NCBI RefSeq assembly: GCF_014203595.1
Contig: NZ_JACHJK010000015.1
Span: 124,001-188,000, forward strand
DNA length: 64,000 nt
Direction: 5' to 3'
DNA from: Streptomyces echinatus
Lineage (GTDB): Bacteria; Actinomycetota; Actinomycetes; Streptomycetales; Streptomycetaceae
Part shown: positions 26,199 to 34,166 of the stretch, in pieces
Layout of the letters: every line of letters begins with the position of its first letter
How positions within the stretch are numbered: position 1 is the stretch's first letter
Translations under genes and position numbers: made by a program
Notes under the pieces: generated by a model
Told to the model about the DNA's origin: nothing
The model's input: only the letters and a program-made list of their open reading frames with translations
Databases searched by the model: none

Positions 26199-27283
26199 AG
26201 ATAGACCTGACCGACACCACCGCCGGAGAGATCAACAAGGCGCTCGTGCAGGGCCGCCGCGCCATCGGCACGCCTGCCGTCGGCATGGTCCTCACCCTCG
26301 TCATCGTCACCGACGAGGAGAACGCCTACGACTCCCTGAAGGCCGCCAACGACGCCTCGCGCGAGCACCCCTCGCGCACGCTGGTGGTCATCAAGCGGGT
26401 CTCCCGCAGCCTGCGCGACCGTACGTCCTCGCGGCTGGACGCCGAGGTGCGGGTGGGCGCGGAGGCGGGCACCGGCGAGACGGCCGTCCTGCGCCTGTAC
26501 GGCGAGGTCGTCGAGCACGCCGACTCGGTGGTCCTGCCGCTGCTGCTGCCGGACGCCCCGGTGGTCGTGTGGTGGCCGGTGAACGCCCCGGTGGACCCGG
26601 CGAAGGACCCGCTGGGCGCGCTGGCCCAGCGCCGGGTCACCGACACCTACACCGCCGAGCAGCCGGTGCGGGAGCTGTCCGCCCGCGCCGCGGCGTACAC
26701 GCCCGGCGACACCGACCTGTCCTGGACCCGGATCACCCCGTGGCGCTCGATGCTGGCGGCGGCCCTTGACCAGGTCACCTGCGAGGTGAAGGCCGTCGAG
26801 GTGGAGGGCGAGGAGTTCAACCCGAGCTGTGAGCTGCTGGCGATGTGGCTCGCGGACCGGCTGGACGTGCCCGTCAAGCGCTCCCGGTCCGCGGGCCCGG
26901 GGCTCACGGCCGTCCGCATGGACACCAGCTGCGGCCCGATCGCACTGGACCGCGCGGACGGTTCGCTGGCGACGCTGTCCATCGAGGGCCAGCCGGCCCG
27001 AGCGGTGGCGCTGAACCGGCGGGACACCGCCGAGCTGATCGCGGAGGAACTGCGCCGGCTGGACCCGGACGACACCTACGCGTCGGCGCTGCGCTACGGC
27101 GTGGAGCGGCTGAACACGGTTCCCGGGCAGGCTTCCGAGGAGTCCGCGGGGCAGTCGGCGGCGGATCCGGCCGAGCCGGTCGCGGAGCCCGAGCCGGTCG
27201 AGGAGGCCGCGAAGGCACCCGCGAAGAAGGCGGCGGCCAAGACCGCGAAGAAGGCACCGGCGAGGAAGGCGGCGGCGAAGTGA
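26195..27283 (+). CDS. opcA: Glucose-6-phosphate dehydrogenase assembly protein OpcA
   Basis: 362 aa. OpcA is required for active G6PDH in actinobacteria and cyanobacteria. The N-terminal region (DTTAGEINKALVQGRR) and VVVWWPVNAPVDPAKDPLG are family features. The last ~50 residues are low complexity: an acidic/proline stretch and then a Lys/Ala tail with KKAAAKTAKKAPARK. Coupled to zwf (ATGA) and to pgl (GTGA) by overlaps. Confidence 0.93.
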   Translation: MKIDLTDTTAGEINKALVQGRRAIGTPAVGMVLTLVIVTDEENAYDSLKAANDASREHPSRTLVVIKRVSRSLRDRTSSRLDAEVRVGAEAGTGETAVLRLYGEVVEHADSVVLPLLLPDAPVVVWWPVNAPVDPAKDPLGALAQRRVTDTYTAEQPVRELSARAAAYTPGDTDLSWTRITPWRSMLAAALDQVTCEVKAVEVEGEEFNPSCELLAMWLADRLDVPVKRSRSAGPGLTAVRMDTSCGPIALDRADGSLATLSIEGQPARAVALNRRDTAELIAEELRRLDPDDTYASALRYGVERLNTVPGQASEESAGQSAADPAEPVAEPEPVEEAAKAPAKKAAAKTAKKAPARKAAAK

Positions 27284-28062
27284 GCACTCCGCAGCTGGTC
27301 GTCCACCGCGACAAGGAGCTGATGGCGCAGGCCGCCGCGGCCCGCCTGATCACGAAGATCGTGGACGCGCAGGCCTCCCGGGGCACCGCGTCCGTGGTCC
27401 TCACGGGCGGCCGCAACGGCAACGGGCTGCTGGCCGCGCTGGCGGCGGCGCCCGCCCGGGACGCCGTCGACTGGGGCCGCCTCGACCTGTGGTGGGGCGA
27501 CGAGCGCTACCTGCCCGAGGGCGATCCCGAGCGCAATGTGACGCAGGCCCGCGAGGCCCTGCTGGACTCGGTCCCGCTGGACCCGGAGCGCGTGCACGCC
27601 ATGCCCGCCTCCGACGGTCCGTACGGGGCGGACGTCGAGGCGGCGGCCGAGGCGTACGCGGCGGAGCTGGCGAAGGCGGCCGGGCCGGAGAACCACGGCT
27701 CGGTCCCGACGTTCGACGTCCTGATGCTGGGCGTCGGCCCGGACACCCATGTGGCCTCGCTCTTCCCCGAGCTGCCGGCCGTGCGGGAGACCGAGCGCAC
27801 GGTGGTCGGTGTGCACGGCGCGCCCAAGCCGCCGCCGACGCGGATCTCGCTGACCCTTCCGGCGATCCGGGCGGCCCGCGAGGTCTGGCTGCTCGCGGCC
27901 GGCGAGGACAAGGCGGAGGCCGCGGCCATCGCCCTGTCGGGTGCGGGCGAGATCCAGGCACCCGCGGCGGGCGCGTACGGCCGTGCCCGCACGCTGTGGC
28001 TGCTGGACGCCGCCGCGGCCTCGCAGTTGCCGCGGTCGCTGTATCCGCCGGCTTCGCCGTGA
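27280..28062 (+). CDS. pgl: 6-phosphogluconolactonase
   Basis: 260 aa from the GTG at 27280, which overlaps the opcA stop. It hydrolyses 6-phosphogluconolactone, the product of Zwf. The fold markers are VVLTGGRNGNGLLAAL, DLWWGDERYLPEGDPERN (catalytic region) and DVLMLGVGPDTHVASLFP. It is the last gene of the pentose phosphate operon and is followed by a strong hairpin. Confidence 0.94.
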   Translation: MSTPQLVVHRDKELMAQAAAARLITKIVDAQASRGTASVVLTGGRNGNGLLAALAAAPARDAVDWGRLDLWWGDERYLPEGDPERNVTQAREALLDSVPLDPERVHAMPASDGPYGADVEAAAEAYAAELAKAAGPENHGSVPTFDVLMLGVGPDTHVASLFPELPAVRETERTVVGVHGAPKPPPTRISLTLPAIRAAREVWLLAAGEDKAEAAAIALSGAGEIQAPAAGAYGRARTLWLLDAAAASQLPRSLYPPASP

Positions 28063-28091
28063 ACCGGTGAGCCTCTGAGGAACGATCAGAG

Positions 28092-28127
28092 CGAGGGCGG
28101 CAGGGGACGACTCCCCTGCCGCCCTCG
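28092..28127 (+). terminator. Terminator of the pentose phosphate operon
   Basis: A perfect 16-bp stem (CGAGGGCGGCAGGGGA) with a CGAC loop, 30 nt after the pgl stop. No U-tract. Confidence 0.85.
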
Positions 28128-28250
28128 TCGTGTGCGCCGACGCCCCCTCAGCAAGCCCTTCACGACTTCCACGAAAGATTCATACAACACTCAACTTTTG
28201 TGTAAGCTCCTGGGCGCATCATCCGCATCACCGAGGGGGGACCTCACCTC

Positions 28251-28757
28251 ATGCGCATACGCTCCGTGCTGGCCACCGCCGCCACCGCCGTCACCGCCGG
28301 AACGCTCGCCGTCGTCGTCGCGGCGCCGGCCCAGGCCGCCGAGTACTCGTCGTCGCTGAAGATCAAGGGCGTGCAGTACGACGCCCCGGGGCGGGACTCC
28401 AACAACTGCCGTACCGGCAACAGCAAGAGCGAGTACGTGACGATCAAGAACTACTCGCGGACCGCGACCGTCAACCTCAAGGGGTACGTGGTCCGGGACA
28501 CCACCACGACCAACAAGTTCACCTTCCGCTCCAACCACTACCTCGAGCCCGGCGACTACGTGATGCTGCGCGGGGGCCACGGCACCGACTCGGACGCCAA
28601 GAACGTCGTCTACCGCCAGAACTGCAACTTCATCTGGAACAACGACAAGGACACCGTCTACCTGTACAAGCCGACCGGTGCCCACGCGGACACCCACGCC
28701 TACACCAAGTCCCGCGACGACCGGGACGGCAACGGCTACATCTCCTTCCACGGCTGA
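28251..28757 (+). CDS. Secreted lamin-tail domain (LTD) protein
   Basis: 168 aa. A Sec signal peptide (residues 1 to about 29: RIRSVLATAATAVTAGTL, then APAQAA) has a likely cut after AQA. The mature part fits the lamin-tail fold: IKGVQYDAPG, SEYVTIKNYSRTATVNLKGYVVRD, LEPGDYVMLRGGHG and WNNDKDTVYLYKPTG. LTD proteins are found free or attached to secreted nucleases and are thought to bind surfaces, protein or DNA. The upstream 120 nt contains an unusually AT-rich patch around 28170-28205, probably its promoter. The two Cys could form a disulfide. Confidence 0.85.
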   Translation: MRIRSVLATAATAVTAGTLAVVVAAPAQAAEYSSSLKIKGVQYDAPGRDSNNCRTGNSKSEYVTIKNYSRTATVNLKGYVVRDTTTTNKFTFRSNHYLEPGDYVMLRGGHGTDSDAKNVVYRQNCNFIWNNDKDTVYLYKPTGAHADTHAYTKSRDDRDGNGYISFHG

Positions 28758-28764
28758 CGCGGTG

Positions 28765-28814
28765 GCGCCCCGCCCGCGGCGGCCCGGTCGGGCCGGCCGC
28801 CCCGGGCGGGGCGC
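28765..28814. terminator. Bidirectional terminator between convergent genes
   Basis: A 12-bp stem GCGCCCCGCCCG/CGGGCGGGGCGC encloses a GC-rich inner hairpin. It separates the LTD gene from the MalG-like gene. Confidence 0.7.
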
Positions 28815-28816
28815 GG

Positions 28817-29656
28817 TCACTTGACCGACCCGGCCATCACGCCCTGCACGAAGTGCCGCTGGAACGCGAAGAACACGGCCACCGGCACGATCAGGGACAG
28901 GAACGCGCCCGGCGCCAGGACGTCGATGTTGCTGCCGAACTGGCGAATCTGGGACTGGAGTTGCACGGTCAGCGGCTGGGCGGAGCTGTCGGCGAAGAGC
29001 AGCGCGACCAGCATGTCGTTCCAGACCCACAGGAACTGGAAGATGGCGAGCGAGGCGATCGCCGGGCGCCCCACCGGCAGGACCAGCCGGGTGAAGATGC
29101 GCCACTCGCTGCCGCCGTCCATCCGGGCCGCCTCCAGCATCTCCTTCGGCATCTCCGCGAAGTAGTTGCGCAGGAGGAAGACGGCGAAGGGCAGGCCGTA
29201 GGCGACGTGGAAGAGGACGACTCCGGGGATGGTGCCGAACAGGCCCAGCGTGCCGAAGAGTTTGGCCACCGGCAGCAGGCCGATCTGGACCGGCACCACC
29301 AGCAGGGCGACCACCAGCAGGAAGAGCGGTTCGCGCAGCGGGAAGTCCAGCCAGGCGAAGGCGTATCCGGCGAGGGCCGCGATGACGACGACCAGCGTGG
29401 TCGCCGGCACCGAGATCAGCACGGTGTTCCAGAAGGCCTGGGTCATGCCCGAGTTCTTCAGCAGGGCCGAGTAGTTGTCGAAGGACAGCTGGCCGGGGCC
29501 GGCCAGCGCCGTCCACCAGCCGCCCTTCGCGTTGTCCTGGGACGAGCGCAGGGAGGACAGGAACAGTCCGGCCAGCGGGGTGAGCCAGACCAGGCCGATG
29601 ACCACGAGGACGGCCTGGACGAGACCGTTGCCCAGAGAGCGCCGCAGGGCGTTCAT
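28817..29656 (-). CDS. Carbohydrate ABC transporter permease (MalG type)
   Basis: 279 aa with six predicted helices. The EAA loop that docks the ATPase is EMLEAARMDGGSEWRIFTRL (about residues 163-182). It forms the second permease of the importer with the MalF-like gene 10 nt upstream. No ATPase gene is nearby; in Streptomyces such importers commonly share the MsiK ATPase encoded elsewhere, so that is the likely partner. Confidence 0.88.
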   Translation of the reverse strand: MNALRRSLGNGLVQAVLVVIGLVWLTPLAGLFLSSLRSSQDNAKGGWWTALAGPGQLSFDNYSALLKNSGMTQAFWNTVLISVPATTLVVVIAALAGYAFAWLDFPLREPLFLLVVALLVVPVQIGLLPVAKLFGTLGLFGTIPGVVLFHVAYGLPFAVFLLRNYFAEMPKEMLEAARMDGGSEWRIFTRLVLPVGRPAIASLAIFQFLWVWNDMLVALLFADSSAQPLTVQLQSQIRQFGSNIDVLAPGAFLSLIVPVAVFFAFQRHFVQGVMAGSVK

Positions 29657-29666
29657 CGCTGACTCC

Positions 29667-31019
29667 TCATCGTTGACTGCTGCGGAAGCGGCGGACGTTG
29701 AAGACCATCGCGGGGATCACCAGGAGCAGCAGCAGTACGCCGAGGGCACTGCCGAGGCCCTGGTCGTTGCCGCCGCCGAAGGAGACGAGCCACATCTGGG
29801 TGGCGAGGACGGTCGCGTCCTCCTGCACCGGTCCGGGCGCGATGATGTAGACGAGGTCGAAGACCTTCATCACGTTGATCACGAGGGTCACGAAGACCAC
29901 GGTGAGAACGGGCGCGAGCAGCGGGACGGTGATCCGGCGGAAGATCTGCCACTCGTTCGCCCCGTCCATGCGGGCCGCCTCCAGGGCGTCACGTGGGAGT
30001 GTCGACAGGCCCGCGCCGATCAGGACCATCGCGAACCCCGTCCAGATCCACAGGTACGCGCCGATGATCGCCGGGGTGACGAGCGCCGGGCCGAGCCAGG
30101 AGACGCCCTGGTAGGGCGGGGCGAAGTTGGACTCCGGCAGCTTCACCGTGTACGGGCCCGACGCCAGGCCGGAGAAGCGGAAGGAGCCGTCGGCCGCGGT
30201 GGTCGCGCTCGCGACCGTCTTCCCCTCGCGCACCGCCTCGACCTTCATCCCGGGCAGTCCGCTCTCCTTCGCGTCGATCCTGCCCTGCTCGCCTCCGCCG
30301 CCGGGGGTGAAGTCCAGGTAGACGACGCCGCGCAGTTCGCCGGGCGCGGCCTTGTGCGCGGCCGCCGTACGGGCGGGCGCGGCGTCGCGGGGCAGGTCCC
30401 CCGGCAGAACGCCGACCATCGGGAGCGTGACCGACTCCCCCGCCGACGCGGTCGTACGGTACGAGCCGTCCCGGTCCTGGGCGAGCAGCCCGGTGCGGCC
30501 GCGGGCGGTGGGGTACGTCGACGTGCCCTCGAAGGCGTCGTGGACGGAGACGACGGCCGCGTTCAGGACGCCCTTGTCCGGGTCCTCGTCGTAGGCGAGC
30601 CGGAAGATGATGCCGGCGGCGAGGAAGGACACCGCCATCGGCATGAAGAGGAGCAGCTTGAAGGCCGTCGCCCAGCGGACCTTCTCCACCAGGACGGCCA
30701 GGATCAGGCCGAGACCGGTGAGCAGGGCGGGAGCGACGACCACCCAGATGGTGGTGTTGCGGATGGCCTTCAGCGTGGCCGGGTCGCGGAACATCTCGGC
30801 GTAGTTGTCGCCGCCGACGAACCGGGTGCCGGAGGCGTCGAAGAAGCTGCGGCCGACGGAGAACAGCACCGGGTAGACGACGAGCGCGCCGAGCAGGAGC
30901 AGCGCGGGGAACACGAAGAGCAGGGCGGCCAGCCGGGCGCGCCGCCGGCCGCGGCGCGCGGGCGCCGGGCCGGCGGCCCGCGGGCCCGCCTGCTGTTTCA
31001 CGAGTGTGGTGGCGGTCAT
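29667..31019 (-). CDS. Carbohydrate ABC transporter permease (MalF type) with large extracytoplasmic insert
   Basis: 450 aa, about 150 longer than most MalF-like permeases. Residues 28-142 hold the first three helices and residues 309-450 the rest, with the EAA loop ALEAARMDGANEWQIFRR (345-362). Residues 143-308 form a hydrophilic insert. Its second half (GVVYLDFTPGG, then GLPGMKVEAVREGKTVASATT, DGSFRFSGLASGPYTVKLP) looks like a Cna-B/carboxypeptidase-regulatory beta-sandwich. MalF of E. coli has a periplasmic P2 loop, but this insert is of another sequence type. Starts 12 nt after the binding-protein stop. Confidence 0.87.
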   Translation of the reverse strand: MTATTLVKQQAGPRAAGPAPARRGRRRARLAALLFVFPALLLLGALVVYPVLFSVGRSFFDASGTRFVGGDNYAEMFRDPATLKAIRNTTIWVVVAPALLTGLGLILAVLVEKVRWATAFKLLLFMPMAVSFLAAGIIFRLAYDEDPDKGVLNAAVVSVHDAFEGTSTYPTARGRTGLLAQDRDGSYRTTASAGESVTLPMVGVLPGDLPRDAAPARTAAAHKAAPGELRGVVYLDFTPGGGGEQGRIDAKESGLPGMKVEAVREGKTVASATTAADGSFRFSGLASGPYTVKLPESNFAPPYQGVSWLGPALVTPAIIGAYLWIWTGFAMVLIGAGLSTLPRDALEAARMDGANEWQIFRRITVPLLAPVLTVVFVTLVINVMKVFDLVYIIAPGPVQEDATVLATQMWLVSFGGGNDQGLGSALGVLLLLLVIPAMVFNVRRFRSSQR

Positions 31020-31030
31020 GGCGCAGTCGC

Positions 31031-32356
31031 TCAGTCCTGGTAGGCCTTGGCAGCGGCCGACTCCAGCTTCGCCGCGGTGCCCTTCGGGTCCGACGGGTCG
31101 CGCAGGAAGTCCTGGAGGAGCTTCCACTCGCCGGCGCCCTTGGTGCCGCCGAAGGCCGCCGGTGCCTGGTCCGACATGTCGAAGCGGACCGAGTCGCCGG
31201 CGCCGACCAGGGACTTGGCGGTGGCGCGGGTGACGTCGTCGCCGTACGAGGCGAGGTCGAGCTTTTTGTTCGGGGACAGGAAGCCGCCGGCCTTCGCCCA
31301 CACGGACGCGGCCTCGGGGGTGGCCAGGTACTCCAGGAGCTTCATGCCGGCCCCGGCGTTCTTGGCGTCCTTGAGGACGACGGCCGCGTCACCGCCGCTG
31401 ACGACCGGGGCGTTGCCGCCGTCGACCGCGGGGAACGGGAAGAAGTCCGCGTCCTTGCCGATGGCCTTGCCGTACTGGTCGTGGGCGACGCCGGCGACGA
31501 AGTCGCCCTCGTAGACCATGCCCGCCTCGGGCTCGGGGCCGAACACCTTCTCCACCGATCCCGGGAAGTCGGTGTTGAGGGCCTGCTTCTGGCCGCCGGC
31601 GACGAGCTGCTTGTCCTTGAACAGCTTGCCGAGCGTGGTGAGCGCCTTGACCACGGTCGGGTCGGTCCACTTCAGCTTGTGGGCGGCGAGGGCGTCGTAC
31701 TTCTCGGGGCCGGCCTGGGAGAGGTAGACGTTCTCGAACCAGTCGGTGAGGGTCCAGCCGTCCTGTCCGGCGACGGAGAAGGCGGCGAGGCCGGAGTCGG
31801 AGACGGTGTGGCCGGCCTTGAGCAGTTCGTCGTACGTCTTCGGCGGCTGGACGCCGGCCTGGGTGAGCGCCTCGGGGCTGTACCAGACGGTGGACTTGTG
31901 GGCGGCCTTGAAGTAGAGGCCGTAGAGGGTGCCGTCGACGCTGCCGTACTTCTTCCACACCGGGGCGTAGTCGGCCGTGATCGTCTGCTGGGCCGTGCCG
32001 GACAGCGGCTTGAGCCAGCCCTTCTTCGCGAACTGCTGGAGCACGCCGACCTGCGGGACCATCACGACGTCGGGGGCGTTGCCGCCCTCGATCTTGCTGC
32101 CGACGACGGTGGAGACGTTGTCGCCGGTGGAGACGAACCGGGTCTTGGCGCCGGTCTTCTCGGTGAAGGCGTCCAGCACCTTCTGGAAGTTCTTCTGCTC
32201 GCTGCCGGACCAGACGCCGGCCACGGTGACCGTCTGGCCGTCGAGGGACTTGTCGCCCCCGCCCGCGGAGACCGGGTCACCGCCGCAGGCGGTGGCGCCG
32301 AGGGCGAGCGCGAGAGCGGTGCAGCCGGTGAGCAGGGTCGTGCGTCGTCGCATCAT
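31031..32356 (-). CDS. Carbohydrate-binding lipoprotein of the ABC importer
   Basis: 441 aa. The lipoprotein signal peptide ends at the lipobox GATAC, making Cys24 the lipidated residue. The mature protein is an extracellular solute-binding protein of the maltose/oligosaccharide cluster (VTVAGVWSGSEQKNFQKVLDAF, PDVVMVPQVGVLQQFAKKGWL, MKLLEYLATPEAASVWAKAGGFLS). With the two downstream permeases it makes an importer; the neighbouring GH13 enzyme suggests an alpha-glucoside as ligand. Either of two adjacent ATGs could start it. Confidence 0.88.
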   Translation of the reverse strand: MMRRRTTLLTGCTALALALGATACGGDPVSAGGGDKSLDGQTVTVAGVWSGSEQKNFQKVLDAFTEKTGAKTRFVSTGDNVSTVVGSKIEGGNAPDVVMVPQVGVLQQFAKKGWLKPLSGTAQQTITADYAPVWKKYGSVDGTLYGLYFKAAHKSTVWYSPEALTQAGVQPPKTYDELLKAGHTVSDSGLAAFSVAGQDGWTLTDWFENVYLSQAGPEKYDALAAHKLKWTDPTVVKALTTLGKLFKDKQLVAGGQKQALNTDFPGSVEKVFGPEPEAGMVYEGDFVAGVAHDQYGKAIGKDADFFPFPAVDGGNAPVVSGGDAAVVLKDAKNAGAGMKLLEYLATPEAASVWAKAGGFLSPNKKLDLASYGDDVTRATAKSLVGAGDSVRFDMSDQAPAAFGGTKGAGEWKLLQDFLRDPSDPKGTAAKLESAAAKAYQD

Positions 32357-32387
32357 CGTTGACGGACCTTTCCTTCGGATGGGGTGA

Positions 32388-34034
32388 TCAGATCTCGTTC
32401 AGCCACCAGGCCGCCGTGGCGCCGGGCAGCACGCCGGGCGGGCAGGGGCCGCTGGAGAGCAGGGGGGTGCCGGGGACCGGCGCGGGGGCGCCCGCCGCAC
32501 CGAAGTTGACGGCGCAGACCAGGCCGTCGCCGCGGGCGAAGGCGAGGACACCGGGCGGGGAGTCCAGCCACTCCAGCGTGCCCTCGCCCAGCTGGGGCAG
32601 GGACGCCCGGAGTTGCAGGCCGTCGCGGTACAGGTGCCAGAAGGAGCGGGTGTCGGCGAGGGCGCGGTCGGTGGCGTACTCGGCGAAGTACTCCGGCTGC
32701 GGCAGCCAGGGCTTGGCGCCCTCCGCGCCGGAGGTGAAGCCGAACGGCGACGCCTGCCCGGACCAGGGCAGGGGCACCCGGCAGCCGTCGCGGATGCGGG
32801 CGCGGCTGCCGGTGCGGTGGAAGATCGGGTCGGTGAGCACGTCGTCGGGCAGGTCGACGACCTCGGGCAGGCCCAGTTCCTCGCCCTGGTAGATGTAGGC
32901 GGCGCCGGGCAGCGCCAGCATCAGCAGCGCGGCGGCGCGGGCGCGGGCGGCACCGAGGCCGCTGCCCTCGGTGGCGGGTTCGCCGTAGCGGGTGACGGTG
33001 CGGACCTGGTCGTGGTTGTTGAGGACCCAGGTGACCGTGGAGCCGGTGCCGGCGATGTCCTGCATGGCCTCGGAGATGACCTTGCGGAAGGCGTCGGCGT
33101 CCCAGGAGGCACCGAGCAGGTCGAAGAAGAAGGCCTGGTGGAGTTCGTCGGGGCGGACGTACAGGGCGTGTTCGCGGGCGGTGGGGACGGAGACCTCGCC
33201 GACGAGCAGGCGTTCGCGGCCGTCCCGGTCGGCGTACTCCTCGCAGATGGAGCGCCAGCGGCGCCACACCTCGTGCACCTCGGGCTGGTTCCAGGCGAGC
33301 GGGTTGACCGAGTCGCGGGTGCGGGCGTCGGCCTCCGGGTCGTCGGAGTCGGGCAGTGCGGGGTGCTTGTAGAGACCGGCGGCGACGTCGATGCGGAAGC
33401 CGTCCACGCCCCGGTCGAGCCAGAACCGCAGGACGCGGTCGAACTCGTCGGGTATCTCAGGGTTGCGCCAGTTCCAGTCGGGCTGTTCGGGCGTGAACAT
33501 GTGCAGGTACCACTGGCCGTCGCCGACCCTGGTCCAGGCCGGGCCGCCGAACATGGCGTGCCAGTTGTTGGGCGGCTCGTCGCCGCCCTGGCCACGGCCC
33601 GCGGCGAAGTGGAAGCGGTCGCGGGCCGGGCTGCCGGGCTCGGCGGCGAGGGCCTCGCGGAACCACGGGTGCTCGCTGGAGCAGTGGTTGGGGACGATGT
33701 CGAGCAGGACCCTGATGCCGAGCCGGCGGGCGGCCGCCATCAGCAGGTCGAACTCGGCGAGGTCGCCGAAGACCGGGTCGACATCGCGGTAGTCGGCCAC
33801 GTCGTAGCCGTGGTCGTGCTGCGGCGAGGGGTAGAAGGGGCTCAGCCAGATGCCGTCGACGCCGAGCTTCTTCAGGTACGGCAGTCCGGCCCGGACGCCG
33901 GCCAGGTCGCCGATGCCGTCGCCGGTGCTGTCGAGGAAGCTGCGGACGTAGACCTGGTAGATCACCGCGTCCCGCCACCAATGATGCCTGTTCAACCCTG
34001 TGGAACCTGTCTCTGAAGGGGGGCTGTTATGCAT
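32388..34034 (-). CDS. Alpha-glucosidase, glycoside hydrolase family 13
   Basis: 548 aa, cytosolic (no signal). GH13 motifs are present in order: DIVPNHCSSEHPWF, then GFRIDVAAGL with nucleophile Asp216, LLVGEVSVP with acid/base Glu280, and LNNHDQVR with Asp342. The overall pattern (AVIYQVYVRSFLDSTGDGIGDL, QPDWNWRNPEIPDEF) fits oligo-alpha-glucosidases that cleave imported maltose, isomaltose or trehalose-like sugars. It precedes the binding protein by 31 nt. Start at ATG 34034; no Shine-Dalgarno, but TTGACA lies just upstream (34054-34059), so the message may be leaderless. Confidence 0.9.
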   Translation of the reverse strand: MHNSPPSETGSTGLNRHHWWRDAVIYQVYVRSFLDSTGDGIGDLAGVRAGLPYLKKLGVDGIWLSPFYPSPQHDHGYDVADYRDVDPVFGDLAEFDLLMAAARRLGIRVLLDIVPNHCSSEHPWFREALAAEPGSPARDRFHFAAGRGQGGDEPPNNWHAMFGGPAWTRVGDGQWYLHMFTPEQPDWNWRNPEIPDEFDRVLRFWLDRGVDGFRIDVAAGLYKHPALPDSDDPEADARTRDSVNPLAWNQPEVHEVWRRWRSICEEYADRDGRERLLVGEVSVPTAREHALYVRPDELHQAFFFDLLGASWDADAFRKVISEAMQDIAGTGSTVTWVLNNHDQVRTVTRYGEPATEGSGLGAARARAAALLMLALPGAAYIYQGEELGLPEVVDLPDDVLTDPIFHRTGSRARIRDGCRVPLPWSGQASPFGFTSGAEGAKPWLPQPEYFAEYATDRALADTRSFWHLYRDGLQLRASLPQLGEGTLEWLDSPPGVLAFARGDGLVCAVNFGAAGAPAPVPGTPLLSSGPCPPGVLPGATAAWWLNEI

Positions 34035-34165
34035 GCATGTTAGGTAGGCGATGCGCGAAGGTGTCAACGAAGTGAACGTAAGATACTGGCCAGTTGGGGA
34101 GCCGTACTGGGGCAAATCACCGCAAGGTGAATACAGTCGTGATGGTGGCGTTACTTAACAAGTAA
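34035..34165 (-). promoter_or_regulatory. Promoter/operator region of the alpha-glucosidase-ABC operon
   Basis: 131 nt with several palindromes: ATGCATGCAT at 34029-34038 across the start codon, ACTGGCCAGT at 34085-34094, and TCACC-GCAA-GGTGA at 34117-34130. TTGACA on the minus strand at 34054-34059 is a candidate -35. The region is AT-richer than its surroundings. No local sugar regulator gene was found to match. Confidence 0.5.
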
Positions 34166-34166
34166 C
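34150..34166. repeat. Palindrome GTTACTT-N3-AAGTAAC
   Basis: A 7-bp inverted repeat around AAC that overlaps the stop codon of the orphan binding-protein gene by one base. It could be a weak terminator or a regulator site for the downstream operon. Confidence 0.45.
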
